The position numbers were made by a program, and so were the translations under genes. 64,000 nt of DNA from Candidatus Jettenia caeni. GTDB taxonomy: Bacteria > Planctomycetota > Brocadiia > Brocadiales > Brocadiaceae. Within the stretch, counting starts at the first letter, position 1; each line of letters begins with the position of its first letter. The stretch lies in NCBI GenBank assembly GCA_000296795.1, contig BAFH01000003.1:682401-746400 (forward strand), in the 5' to 3' direction. The notes under the pieces are model-generated. The model worked only from the letters and a program-made list of their open reading frames with translations, was not told where the DNA came from and ran no database searches. This document shows, piece after piece, positions 1-8,474 of the stretch.

Positions 1-340
1 TATCGATAATGAGTTTGATTTCTTCCACATCAAACGGTTTTACAATATAATCAGAAGCGCCTAGTTTCATGGAATCAATAGCTGTTTTAACCGTTTTTAT
101 CGCGGTGACTATTATGGTATCGATATCGTGATACGTTTTATTGATTTCTTTAAGGACGTCCAGTCCTGCCATTCCCGGCATAATAATATCGAGAATTACT
201 AAATTAACACTCTCATTACGGAGGATTTCTAACGCTTTTAAACCATCATTGGCAGTAAGAACCCTGTAGGTATCTTTTAATATCATTCTAAACGATTCAA
301 GTATTCCTATTTCATCATCAACTACCAGAATAGTTTTCAT
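1..340 (-). CDS. Response regulator, receiver domain (partial)
   Basis: This is the N-terminal 113 residues of a two-component response regulator; the gene runs out of the window on the left. The receiver fold is clear: the acidic pair D8-D9 in ILVVDDE, the phospho-acceptor aspartate in LVILDIIMPG, the conserved T in IIVTA and the conserved lysine in DYIVKPF. The output domain is not visible, so NtrC-type activator, DNA-binding regulator or stand-alone CheY-like protein cannot be separated. It is transcribed leftwards, divergent from nothing close: the next gene to the right is on the same strand after about 400 bases. Confidence 0.9.
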   Translation of the reverse strand, partial: MKTILVVDDEIGILESFRMILKDTYRVLTANDGLKALEILRNESVNLVILDIIMPGMAGLDVLKEINKTYHDIDTIIVTAIKTVKTAIDSMKLGASDYIVKPFDVEEIKLIID

Positions 341-756
341 AATATTTGATACCTTATATTTGACACCTTACTTTATAATAATATTGAGAAGGTAACACAT
401 ATTCTTACTTAATAGGAAAAGTAATAAAAAAAGAGCTTTAAACCTTTATTGGTTATTATCTTACATCATTATAACCTATCCTGATATATCACGACTTTTC
501 ATAGGTAAGCATTTTCTATTGTTGATGAGTCCAAAATAAGTAATTACATGATAATAAAGTAAATAAATTTGTCAAATATATTGTGTACAAATTTGCACAG
601 ATTTACACAGCGTTGTTTCGTAAATTGTATAAGTGTTTTGTTATCAACAACTTAAGAAAAACAAGGTGAAGGCTTAAACTCTTCTAAATTCAGTACTTAT
701 GAATATTTATGCAACAATGTTGATTCATAACCAATATCTGCTTTTGGAGTCTTATC
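341..756. other. Gene-free, AT-rich intergenic stretch
   Basis: No convincing gene is seen in these 416 bases. The stretch is very AT-rich and probably holds the promoter of the response regulator gene on the left and the 3' end of the pabC transcript on the right. No strong hairpin or repeat family seen elsewhere in the window was recognised here. Confidence 0.5.
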
Positions 757-1608
757 CTACTGTGTTATCTCTCTGTATCTATCGTGTAAAAGTTTTGTTA
801 TAGGACCGGGGATAAGCTTTCCAATAGATTGTCCGTTCATTTTTGAAATGGGCATGATCTCTAGTAAGGAGTTAGTGATAAAGACCTCGTCCGCCTCAAG
901 GACTGTTTCCATTCCAAAGAGCTTCTCCAAGGTACAAATATTGTTTTCTCTACAGAGCTTTAAGACAACCTTCCGTGTAATGCCCGGCAAAATATTGGCA
1001 TTCAGGGATGGAGTAATAATAGTATTTCCCTGAACAATGAAAATATTACTTACAGCACATTCGGTAACATAGTTATCTGTATTGAGGATAAGTGCATCGT
1101 GAGCTTTCTCTTCTATTGCTTCTTTCTTTATAAGACAGTTAGCTAAGAAGTTGAGTGTTTTGTGACGTGAAAGAGGGCAGGTAGTACTCCTCCGGATATG
1201 GGAAGTGATAAGCGACATACCGTTTTTATATAACGATGCCGGGTAAGGCGTCAATGGTTTTGTGTGAATTACAAAGGTAGGGTTTATAATTTCCGCAGGA
1301 ATAATTCCATGTGCCGCAAATCCACGGGAGAGTGTCATACGTACATAGGCATCCGTTAAATTGTTTGTAGTAAGAAGCTGTTCAATAATGTGTCGTATTT
1401 GCTGAGATGTATAAGGAAAAGGGATATCAAAATACTGTGCCGAATTTGAGAGACGTGTAATGTGATCGTCAATTCGGAATGGCTTTTTATTGTAAGTTCT
1501 CAAAGTTTCAAAAAGACCATCTCCATAAAGAAAACCCCGGTCCAGGGTGCTTATGTGTCCTTCAGTTTCTTCTATAATTTTATCATTTAAAAAGATAGCG
1601 TTGGACAA
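757..1608 (-). CDS. pabC: Aminodeoxychorismate lyase / class IV aminotransferase
   Basis: A fold-type IV PLP enzyme of 283 residues. The PLP lysine is K150 in the SRHKTLN motif, and GFLYGDGLFET near residues 25-35 is the usual N-terminal signature. This family includes branched-chain aminotransferase (IlvE), D-amino acid aminotransferase and 4-amino-4-deoxychorismate lyase (PabC). The adjacent upstream gene is pabB-like, 44 bases away on the same strand, so PabC (release of pyruvate to give p-aminobenzoate for folate) is the best reading; D-amino acid aminotransferase remains possible. The start is TTG, because no in-frame ATG lies before the conserved N-terminal block. Confidence 0.8.
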   Translation of the reverse strand: MSNAIFLNDKIIEETEGHISTLDRGFLYGDGLFETLRTYNKKPFRIDDHITRLSNSAQYFDIPFPYTSQQIRHIIEQLLTTNNLTDAYVRMTLSRGFAAHGIIPAEIINPTFVIHTKPLTPYPASLYKNGMSLITSHIRRSTTCPLSRHKTLNFLANCLIKKEAIEEKAHDALILNTDNYVTECAVSNIFIVQGNTIITPSLNANILPGITRKVVLKLCRENNICTLEKLFGMETVLEADEVFITNSLLEIMPISKMNGQSIGKLIPGPITKLLHDRYREITQ

Positions 1609-1652
1609 TGGGCTTTACCAATTTTACACGTTCTATGATAACCGGTATTTTT

Positions 1653-3068
1653 CTATCGTGAATTACATAATTTTAAGGAATCAATGAGGGCCTTGGCCTT
1701 ATGCATAGTCTCTTCGTACTCTTCTTCTTCGTCTGAATCGGCTACAATACCACTCCCAACCTGAAAGTATACTGTCTTACCCTTCATAACGAAGGTGCGT
1801 ATAGCAATGTTAAGGTCCATATCTCCGTTAAATCCTATGTACCCCACAGCGCCTGTATAAACACCTCGTTTGGTAGGTTCAAGCTCATCAATAATCTGCA
1901 TGGCACGGATCTTTGGTGCGCCGGTAATAGAACCTCCGGGAAACGTAGCCTTTAGCAAGTCTACTAAATCGTATCGTTCATGCAAATCCCCTTCAACAGT
2001 AGAAACCAGATGATACACGGTAGGGTAGGTTTCTAAAACCTTTTTTTCTGTCACATTAACAGAACCATAATTGCACACACGCCCCAGATCATTTCGTTCC
2101 AGGTCAGTAATCATGGTAAGCTCTGCATCATCCTTTGGGCTGGAGATTAAGGCCTGTCTCATGTGATCATCTGTTTTTTCGTCCTTACCGCGAGGCCGTG
2201 TGCCTTTAATAGGACGGGTCTGGACATGTCTGTTGCGGACCTGAAGGAATCTCTCAGGTGAGGAACTGATAATCGCAACATCATCAAAGGTTACATAGCA
2301 GGAAAACGGAGCCGGATTTACCGAACGCAATCTCTTATAAAGTTTATAGGGGGGGATAGCGATGTGAGTTTCTAACCGTTGAGAAAGATTGACCTGATAC
2401 ACATCGCCCGCCTTGATATAGTCTTTGATCTGCCTGATTGCGCCGAGATAGAGTTCTTTTGTAAAATTAAAACGGAATGTAGGTTCAGATAGTTCTAAAG
2501 GAGCGGGATGGTTTATGGTTTCAGATGTACTATCTGATTTTTTACCTAATACATGAGCGATTTGTTCTATCTTATCTTTTAGGGTATTATCAATACCGAA
2601 GTCTACTCCAACTATAGAGCATTTTCCCAGAACATGATCGTAAGAGATAACAATATCATAAAATCCCATATACATATCAGGTAGTCCCATATCATCAACG
2701 GCCTTGCTCGGTAATTTCTCGACAAAATGGCACAAGTCATAGCCAAGATATCCAACCGCACCACAAGGAAAGGGGATGGATTTTTGTATGGTTGTCAATG
2801 AGAACTGTTTTAATAATTCCCGAAGATGTTCAAAGGGATTTCCTTCAGTTTCTATGGTACCATCTTTGTCAGTCAGGGTAATCTTGCGATGCTTTGTCTT
2901 TATGGTTAAAAAGGGATCGAAACCGAGAAAGGAATATCTTGAAATTCCTTTGGCAGGCAAAGCGCTATCGAGAAAAAATAGGTTGGTATTGGAGACAAGC
3001 CGGCAAAACGCCTCAAAGGGGGGGCAGGCATCCTTGACCTCATGAACAAAAACGTCACCTGCTAGCAC
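1653..3068 (-). CDS. pabB: Aminodeoxychorismate synthase component I
   Basis: A chorismate-binding enzyme of 471 residues, the usual length for PabB or TrpE component I. The N-terminal half carries the YSFLGF and GYLGYDL blocks, and the C-terminal half has the catalytic chorismate-binding core (GDVYQVNLSQR, SSSPERFL, DLERNDLGRV, GGSITGAPKIRAM). At residues 286-290 it reads PIKGT, with K288. A lysine here is the PabB signature, whereas anthranilate synthases have PIAGT. It would aminate chorismate with ammonia supplied by a PabA/TrpG glutaminase, which is not in this window. The start appears to be GTG. It sits directly upstream of the pabC-like gene and is probably co-transcribed with it. Confidence 0.9.
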   Translation of the reverse strand: MLAGDVFVHEVKDACPPFEAFCRLVSNTNLFFLDSALPAKGISRYSFLGFDPFLTIKTKHRKITLTDKDGTIETEGNPFEHLRELLKQFSLTTIQKSIPFPCGAVGYLGYDLCHFVEKLPSKAVDDMGLPDMYMGFYDIVISYDHVLGKCSIVGVDFGIDNTLKDKIEQIAHVLGKKSDSTSETINHPAPLELSEPTFRFNFTKELYLGAIRQIKDYIKAGDVYQVNLSQRLETHIAIPPYKLYKRLRSVNPAPFSCYVTFDDVAIISSSPERFLQVRNRHVQTRPIKGTRPRGKDEKTDDHMRQALISSPKDDAELTMITDLERNDLGRVCNYGSVNVTEKKVLETYPTVYHLVSTVEGDLHERYDLVDLLKATFPGGSITGAPKIRAMQIIDELEPTKRGVYTGAVGYIGFNGDMDLNIAIRTFVMKGKTVYFQVGSGIVADSDEEEEYEETMHKAKALIDSLKLCNSR

Positions 3069-3323
3069 GTAGGTAAATCCATTTCTCTTTTGATAGTTAT
3101 TTGACTCTCAATTATAGTAAAAAGATTAACGTTTGTTGTGTAATTCTAGATAGGGTCTAAATTTTTGTCAAGGTAAATTACTTGCACCGCTTCTTAAAAG
3201 ACTGTTTTTCCTTGTTATTTGCCTTCGAGTATGCTAACATCAAAAGCGATTTCTCCCCTGAGTTGGAAAACATACATGATGTATTTGTTCTGTATCCGTT
3301 GCCACATAATTTCGGATTGAAAT

Positions 3324-4193
3324 ATGCAGGATTATGTCAATAAATACCTTGCACATATTGAGCACGACAAGAACTTTTCATTACAAACCTTGAGGGCATA
3401 TCAGAACGATTTAAACCAATATCTTTCGTTTCTTAGGAATGAACGCTGCTGTGATCTTGGGAATGTAAGCCGGTTATTGCTGAGAAAGTTTCTTGCCTTC
3501 TTAAAAGAACAAGGGTATTCAAAAGCTACCATCGCAAGAAAATTAGTATCCATTCGGTCTCTTCACAAATATCTCTGTCGTGAAGGTATTTTAGAATTCA
3601 ATCCTGTAGAAAATATCCGGACGCCGAAATTAGAGAGAAAGCTCCCTGAGTTTATGAGTGTCAATGATACTGAAGTGCTTTTAAATCAGCCCGATTTACA
3701 CTCTTCACTCAGCATCCGCGATAGCGCTATGATGGAGACATTATACAGCACAGGCATCAGGGTAAGCGAACTGGTAGGGATTGATGTTGCAGATGTAAAT
3801 TTTCTTGAAGGGGTTGTTAAAGTAAAGGGAAAAGGCAAAAAGGAACGTCTGTTGCCTATAGGAAATTATGCCTTAAACGCCATACGGTTATATCTCGATA
3901 AAAGAGGTTCAGATAATCAGGCGCTCTTTTTAAACAAGTGCGGGGGACGCCTCACGGACCGGAGTGTGGCGCGAGCGCTGGAAAAATACATAAAAAAGGC
4001 AGGGTTAAGCAGTAAAATTTCTCCTCATACCTTTCGGCATAGTTTTGCAACTCACTTGCTAGACCAGGGTGCTGATTTGCGCTTTGTCCAGGAGCTTCTG
4101 GGTCATGCCAATCTTTCCACCACTCAAATCTATACCCATATAACTACGGAACGGTTAAAACAGGTATACGACAGAACACATCCCAGGGCATAA
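3324..4193 (+). CDS. xerC: Tyrosine recombinase XerC/XerD
   Basis: A 289-residue site-specific recombinase, typical length for Xer proteins that resolve chromosome dimers at dif. The N-terminal core-binding (SAM-like) domain covers about residues 1-90. The catalytic domain holds R146 (TGIRVSEL), a lysine near 170, H235-x-x-R238 (HTFRH), H261 (LLGHANL) and the nucleophile Y270 (TQIYTH). The C-terminal DRTHPRA is characteristic of housekeeping XerC/XerD rather than phage integrases. XerC versus XerD cannot be settled from the sequence alone. It is divergent from pabB, with a 255-base gap holding both promoters. Confidence 0.88.
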   Translation: MQDYVNKYLAHIEHDKNFSLQTLRAYQNDLNQYLSFLRNERCCDLGNVSRLLLRKFLAFLKEQGYSKATIARKLVSIRSLHKYLCREGILEFNPVENIRTPKLERKLPEFMSVNDTEVLLNQPDLHSSLSIRDSAMMETLYSTGIRVSELVGIDVADVNFLEGVVKVKGKGKKERLLPIGNYALNAIRLYLDKRGSDNQALFLNKCGGRLTDRSVARALEKYIKKAGLSSKISPHTFRHSFATHLLDQGADLRFVQELLGHANLSTTQIYTHITTERLKQVYDRTHPRA

Positions 4194-4248
4194 AAGTAGG
4201 AATAGCTTTTCCATAAATTTAACGTATAGGAATTCAATATCTATTGTA

Positions 4249-4316
4249 GGGGCGAAGCATTTGCCGTTATTGGCCTAAAATACTATGTATACGCTGAACG
4301 GCAAATGCTTCGCCCC
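4249..4316. repeat. Palindromic repeat family B, copy 1
   Basis: An inverted repeat whose arms read GGGGCGAAGCATTTGC and GCAAATGCTTCGCCCC around a 36-base loop. The same arms, with a shared left flank (TATAGGAATTCAATAT-like) and a right flank ending near 4360, recur at 40823-40889 and 61709-61776, and a half copy sits at 58497-58518. It looks like a non-coding miniature mobile repeat. It lies just upstream of the radical SAM gene. Confidence 0.85.
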
Positions 4317-4424
4317 CTTGCCGCCTGGCCGCAAAACAAAAGTCGCCCAAGTCCTATTTTATATGGGTCCGTTTCTTGCCGTTTTGTATTTGATAATTTC
4401 TACTATTCTTGTTACAGTAACTTT

Positions 4425-5477
4425 ATGAAAAATTTTTCTGTATCATTTCAGCAAAGTCCATATCTGTTAAAATACCGATTTTTCCCTTTTCGTGAATATC
4501 TGAAAGAGCAATTCCCTTATAAAGTACACAAGATATCGCTCCATGCCGGTTTTACGTGTCCCAATCGTGATGGACGTGTTGGTGTGGGCGGGTGTACCTA
4601 TTGTGCCAATGAGAGCTTTAGTCCGAATGTCAAAGGACCTTATCTTTCCATAAAAGAACAAATCAAGAAAGGCAAGGCGTTTCATAAGCAGAGATACGGT
4701 GCTGAAAAATTTATCGCTTATTTCCAGTCCTTTACCAATACCTATGCAGATGTTGAAACTTTGAGATTATGTTATGAAGAGGCGTTAGCAGATAAGGATG
4801 TTATTGGGATTTCCATCGGTACACGACCCGATTGCATAACGGATGATAGTATAGACCTTATTAACGGCTATACAGAAAACTATCATGTATGGATTGAATA
4901 CGGACTTCAATCCATACATGATGCAACCTTAAGGCGTATGAACAGAGGACATGACTACCGCACATTTCTCAACGCCATAAATCGTACAAAAAAAACTTGC
5001 ATCCGCATATGCGTTCATGTTATCTTAGGATTGCCTGGAGAAACAAGAGAAGATATGATAGAGACAGCAAAGGCTGTTGCTGGATTGAATATACAAGGCA
5101 TCAAACTTCATCATTTATATGTAGCGAAAAATACTGCGTTAGCTAAAGAATATTTTGAAGGTAAGATACAAACATTGGATATGAACACGTATATTCAACT
5201 TGCTGCAGACTTCCTGGAGCATATTCCATCAGATGTCACAGTCCAGAGGCTCGTGGGTGATACGCATGGCGATTTTCTTATATCGCCGGTATGGAAGGCT
5301 AGTAAAGCAGAGATTACTTCAGGGATAAGCCGGGAACTGGAACATCGGGGATCATATCAAGGCTGTTTGTATAAGAGTGAGATACCGGTAAGAACCAATC
5401 ATTTAACCTCGGCGCCCGTTTTACATATACAGGGGCAAGATTCAAAAAAGCCAAAATTACATACCATAAACATATAA
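4425..5477 (+). CDS. Radical SAM protein, YhcC/TIGR01212 family
   Basis: A radical SAM protein of 350 residues from the ATG at 4425. The [4Fe-4S]-binding cysteines are in the early block FTCPNRDGRVGVGGCTYC, the spacing seen in the TIGR01212 (E. coli YhcC) family; further family blocks are HVWIEYGLQS, HVILGLPGETREDM and GIKLHHLYV. The substrate of this family is not firmly established; tRNA or RNA modification has been proposed. The reading frame extends upstream to 4305, but that extension is made of palindromic repeat family B, so the internal ATG is preferred. It ends just before the tRNA gene. Confidence 0.85.
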   Translation: MKNFSVSFQQSPYLLKYRFFPFREYLKEQFPYKVHKISLHAGFTCPNRDGRVGVGGCTYCANESFSPNVKGPYLSIKEQIKKGKAFHKQRYGAEKFIAYFQSFTNTYADVETLRLCYEEALADKDVIGISIGTRPDCITDDSIDLINGYTENYHVWIEYGLQSIHDATLRRMNRGHDYRTFLNAINRTKKTCIRICVHVILGLPGETREDMIETAKAVAGLNIQGIKLHHLYVAKNTALAKEYFEGKIQTLDMNTYIQLAADFLEHIPSDVTVQRLVGDTHGDFLISPVWKASKAEITSGISRELEHRGSYQGCLYKSEIPVRTNHLTSAPVLHIQGQDSKKPKLHTINI

Positions 5478-5478
5478 T

Positions 5479-5552
5479 GCGGGCGTAATTCAGTGGTAGA
5501 ATACTAGCTTCCCAAGCTAGGTATGGGGGTTCGATTCCCCTCGCCCGCTCCA
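5479..5552 (+). tRNA. tRNA-Gly (anticodon CCC)
   Basis: A complete 74-base cloverleaf can be folded. The acceptor arms GCGGGCG and CGCCCGC pair; the anticodon stem CTAGC/GCTAG encloses the loop TTCCCAA, giving anticodon CCC at 5511-5513; the T arm pairs GGGGG with CCCCT around TTCGATT; the discriminator base is T and CCA is encoded. U73 and the CCC anticodon assign it to glycine. Its 3' half serves as the integration site of the filamentous provirus that begins at its 3' end; the tRNA itself remains intact. Confidence 0.97.
5505..5550. other. attL: 46-bp attachment core in tRNA-Gly
   Basis: The 46 bases from the anticodon stem to the acceptor end of tRNA-Gly are repeated exactly at 17880-17925 and in decayed form at 20794-20827. 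The integrase gene starts about 100 bases inside this boundary. This is the classical arrangement of an element that integrates into the 3' half of a tRNA gene and restores it. The 5505 copy is taken as attL because it lies in the functional tRNA. Confidence 0.93.
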
Positions 5553-5651
5553 TTCTAAAATCAAGGGATTCCAGGCAAATGCTATAGATTAAAAAGTTAT
5601 TAATGTGTCTAATTTGTGTCTAAGAGTACCTTATTATATAAATACCGTAGC

Positions 5652-6665
5652 TTAGATATCTAATCTATCTACTTCCCTACGTTTTGGACAAAGATGTCCA
5701 TAAAGTTCCGTCATATATGCCGTACTATGCCCAACCCACTTTGCAACTTCCCAAATAGATATTCCTGCCATTAAGCATTGACTAATAAAAGTATGTCTTA
5801 ATGTATGTAAACCTATATCTGTTAATCCAACTTTTTCGACAAGTTCAATAAAGTTTCTACTTGCTCTATCCTCATGAATAATCTTGCCATCTTTCTTGAA
5901 ACAATATTCATCACCATTTACACCGTTAAAAACAGATTCTAAATTTTTATGAAGTGGTAATATACGTTCTCCCTTCGATTTTATTGTAAAGTCCTGTTTG
6001 TTTTTGATATGAATTGTCATTTTGCAAATATCGATATCTTGATATTGAAGATAAAGCAATTCTCGGCGTCTCATTCCAGTATAAACAGCAGCTTTAACAA
6101 GATTTTCCAAATATGTACCTTTAGTAACATCTAATACCTTAGAAATCTCTTCTTTTGATAAGAAACGCTGTTTATTTTTCTGAATACCACGAATAGGATT
6201 TAACTTTTTAGCTGGATTATTATTAATATATCCAAGATTAACAGCAAAATTTAAAAGTGTACTAATTATTGTAATTGTATTTTTAACTGTATGAGGCTTG
6301 CGGAAATCAAGTAAATGCGCTTTATAATGCTCAAGGTGTGATACAGTAATTTGGTCCAGATAACTGATTCCCTGGTCTGTCATGTACTTAAGAAAATTAT
6401 TTAATTTCCATTGTTTTGTCTGAAGCCAATCTTTACAAAAATTATTCTTATTCAGAAAAATATACTCTTGTATTATATCTTCAAGTTTTACTTTAAGATT
6501 GTTTTTAAGTTCATATTTACCAAGATATAATTCATTATATATTTTTCGTGCAAATTGAATTGCCAATTCTCTTGATGAGGTTTTGGTACTACCTCTGTAT
6601 CTTACATTGTTAATATAAAAGTCATAATACCATTTACGATTTCTTTTATGTAATCCGAAGTCCAT
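5652..6665 (-). CDS. int: Phage tyrosine integrase
   Basis: A 337-residue tyrosine recombinase from the internal ATG at 6665 (an open frame extends to 6842, but that extension contains two perfect AT-rich hairpins and has no integrase features). Residues 1-50 resemble the N-terminal AP2-like arm-binding domain (WYYDFYINNVRYRGST), about 60-150 the SAM-like core-binding domain, and the rest the catalytic domain with R199 (TGMRRREL), K231, H287-x-x-R290 (HTLRH), H313 (WVGHS) and Y322. It faces the tRNA-Gly attachment site, 100 bases away, as expected for the enzyme integrating this provirus. The last 85 codons are duplicated at 18027-18284. Confidence 0.93.
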   Translation of the reverse strand: MDFGLHKRNRKWYYDFYINNVRYRGSTKTSSRELAIQFARKIYNELYLGKYELKNNLKVKLEDIIQEYIFLNKNNFCKDWLQTKQWKLNNFLKYMTDQGISYLDQITVSHLEHYKAHLLDFRKPHTVKNTITIISTLLNFAVNLGYINNNPAKKLNPIRGIQKNKQRFLSKEEISKVLDVTKGTYLENLVKAAVYTGMRRRELLYLQYQDIDICKMTIHIKNKQDFTIKSKGERILPLHKNLESVFNGVNGDEYCFKKDGKIIHEDRASRNFIELVEKVGLTDIGLHTLRHTFISQCLMAGISIWEVAKWVGHSTAYMTELYGHLCPKRREVDRLDI

Positions 6666-6712
6666 CTTTGCTTTTTCTTTTTTTTGAATCCTAAGAGGCA
6701 AGGTTTTGATTA

Positions 6713-6750
6713 TTTTTTTGGAACAGCTTAGAGCTGATGTTCCAAAAAAA
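6713..6750. repeat. AT-rich hairpin upstream of integrase (I)
   Basis: Perfect 13-base inverted repeat: TTTTTTTGGAACA at 6713-6725 and TGTTCCAAAAAAA at 6738-6750, with a 12-base loop that itself contains AGCT. It lies in the leader of the integrase gene on the minus strand. It could act as a terminator protecting the integrase from read-through or as a control hairpin. Confidence 0.7.
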
Positions 6751-6772
6751 TAAATCAAAGTGGTATATAGAT

Positions 6773-6809
6773 AAAAAATTTTCTGGAAAAATAGCCCAGA
6801 AAATTTTTT
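6773..6809. repeat. AT-rich hairpin upstream of integrase (II)
   Basis: Perfect 14-base inverted repeat AAAAAATTTTCTGG / CCAGAAAATTTTTT with a 9-base loop, followed by ACACAA. A very similar hairpin, also followed by TACACAA, is found at 16433-16471 near the other end of the provirus. Confidence 0.7.
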
Positions 6810-7178
6810 ACACAAGTAATTATCTCTATCAAGTACCAGCAAACATTATCAATAAAAAGTAATACGCTAACGCGCTTACTAAGCCCCTGACGTAACATAC
6901 CTACATTCTGACATGACATGCGTATAAGTATGGACAAGGCAATTTCATCACAAGTAATCCCAAGAAGTTTTCTCCCTATCAAGTTATCTTGTTCAAGCAG
7001 ATTTGCCTTGATTTCTCGACCCAGCATGTAACGCATATCAAATATACGCTTGATTACTATCAATAATCATCATACTTGACAATAGCAAATGCTCGAAAAG
7101 AAATTTTAGTGAAGAATAATTAAGTTTTATTTGTACCCTAAGATTTTTTTAATAGCAGAATCAAAAAAAGCAAATTGC
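6810..7178. other. Provirus non-coding region between integrase and zot
   Basis: About 370 bases between the integrase leader and the end of the phage morphogenesis operon. A 102-codon open frame on the minus strand (7063-6755) runs through it and across the AT-rich hairpin; it has no recognisable domain or good ribosome site, so it is not called. The region probably holds the integrase promoter. Confidence 0.4.
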
Positions 7179-7254
7179 TATGAGGAATTAGCAAAATACT
7201 CCGTTTCGCTTTCGCACAGCTTCGCTACACTCCGTATTTTGCTAATTCCTCATA
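7179..7254. terminator. Large hairpin at end of phage structural operon
   Basis: Perfect 21-base inverted repeat: 7179-7199 pairs with 7234-7254 (arms TATGAGGAATTAGCAAAATA...), with a 34-base GC-richer loop. It overlaps the last codon of zot. In the direction of the operon it is followed by a T-run (minus strand, CTTTTTTTG at about 7164-7172). A transcription terminator is the simplest reading; in a filamentous phage a long hairpin on the single-stranded genome could instead be the packaging signal. Confidence 0.65.
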
Positions 7255-8119
7255 ATTGAACGAGAGAACCAATTCTCAGATCGCCTTTTATTGTATCACT
7301 TCTCACTTTTTTCACCTTATCACCATCCTTTAAAAATATCCAGGAACCAGATACAGCAACAATTTTATATTGAATCTCTTGAGATTGCATACCCTCGTTT
7401 TCTTTTTTTACAATACCATCTTGGCCAATTACCTTAGACCTTGAAGCAAATGAACTCAAGAGCCATACAAACATGAATAAACCCACCAGGACAAAGCATC
7501 CGATAAAAATATAATAGCGAAACACTACACTTTTCGGCCGTTCTTCCTGAACAATGCTTGAGCTTTTATACGCAAAAAATACCCTTAAATCTTGCTTCAC
7601 TATTTTTGTTTTAAATACTTTCCCACCGACTAACAACTGATAACGAAATGCACCTTTAGCACCAAATAATGAGAAAGAACGCCTCACAGCACTGTAATGA
7701 TATTCTGGTAAGCCTTGTAACTCCCTGCATAAATCTTTGTATTCTTGCGTTATCAGATAAACATCAAAGCCGATATGGCGATGCCATTTCCACATATTGA
7801 AAACTTCCTGGTCATAATATTTTCTGTGAAATATCTCATGTGCTTCATCGATTACTAAGATATGTTTTCTCTCACGAGTATATTTCATTAAAAAATCTTT
7901 TGTGAAAAATTTATCCACACCGCCCGCTTTTTCTATCTCCTCATTTAAATCTTTCCCTAAGTGAAAACCGTCAACATTCGAGACTATTTCGATATCATGA
8001 TCCGGATTTTTTACCCACACGTTATTTACTTCATCAAACGTGAAATATTTACGGAGTATATCATTTATCACGTAATACGTTTTACCACCGCCAATGGCCC
8101 CTTCTACCAACGTTATCAT
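7250..8119 (-). CDS. zot: Zot-like assembly ATPase (pI)
   Basis: The 289-residue inner-membrane motor that drives filamentous phage extrusion. Walker A is GAIGGGKT at residues 7-14 and Walker B is HILVIDEAH (about 86-94), both as in the Zot/pI family (PF05707). A single membrane span lies at about residues 202-225 (YYIFIGCFVLVGLFMFVW), followed by a periplasmic tail of about 65 residues, the usual N-in/C-out layout. It is the last gene of the structural operon, five bases after the pVI-like gene. This protein is the defining marker of inoviruses and makes the provirus call firm. Confidence 0.95.
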   Translation of the reverse strand: MITLVEGAIGGGKTYYVINDILRKYFTFDEVNNVWVKNPDHDIEIVSNVDGFHLGKDLNEEIEKAGGVDKFFTKDFLMKYTRERKHILVIDEAHEIFHRKYYDQEVFNMWKWHRHIGFDVYLITQEYKDLCRELQGLPEYHYSAVRRSFSLFGAKGAFRYQLLVGGKVFKTKIVKQDLRVFFAYKSSSIVQEERPKSVVFRYYIFIGCFVLVGLFMFVWLLSSFASRSKVIGQDGIVKKENEGMQSQEIQYKIVAVSGSWIFLKDGDKVKKVRSDTIKGDLRIGSLVQL

Positions 8120-8124
8120 ACTCT

Positions 8125-8472
8125 TTACCCTAAAAATGGAATCAGACGCATTACAAAACGAGTAGCGACAGCAGAAACGATAATTGCAAACGCCTCAACA
8201 ACCCTTAAATGACTAGCAAAATATGCTGCCAGACCTGTAATGTCATACACCACGCTGGTAATTCCTGAGTAAGCATTATTACCCAAGTAGTCAAGCGATT
8301 CAGTAGACAACATAGACATAAATTTTCCAGCCTGATTACTCAACACGGTAGGTAAATATACCAGCATTACTGTTGTAAGGAAACCTTTCAAAGCAGTAAA
8401 CATTACCGAGCTTTTAAAAGCCCATCTACCGAGAAGTTTAAAAATACCCCAGCCTATGTTATAAAAAGCCAT
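8125..8472 (-). CDS. Minor tip protein, pVI-like (DUF2523 type)
   Basis: A 115-residue hydrophobic protein with about three predicted membrane spans (residues about 20-45, 65-90, 90-112). Size, hydropathy and position between the pIII-like adhesin and zot match pVI of Ff phages and the DUF2523 family, which with pIII caps the end of the virion that leaves the cell last. Assignment is by position and composition more than by motif. It starts two bases after the stop of the pIII-like gene. Confidence 0.75.
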   Translation of the reverse strand: MAFYNIGWGIFKLLGRWAFKSSVMFTALKGFLTTVMLVYLPTVLSNQAGKFMSMLSTESLDYLGNNAYSGITSVVYDITGLAAYFASHLRVVEAFAIIVSAVATRFVMRLIPFLG

Positions 8473-8474
8473 AG

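Noticed and set aside
4305..4424. N-terminal extension of the radical SAM gene at 4425.
   Set aside because: The extra codons are encoded by palindromic repeat family B and resemble no part of the protein family.
6755..7063. A 102-codon open frame on the minus strand before the integrase.
   Set aside because: It crosses a perfect AT-rich hairpin, has no ribosome site or recognisable domain and is likely a chance frame in a control region.
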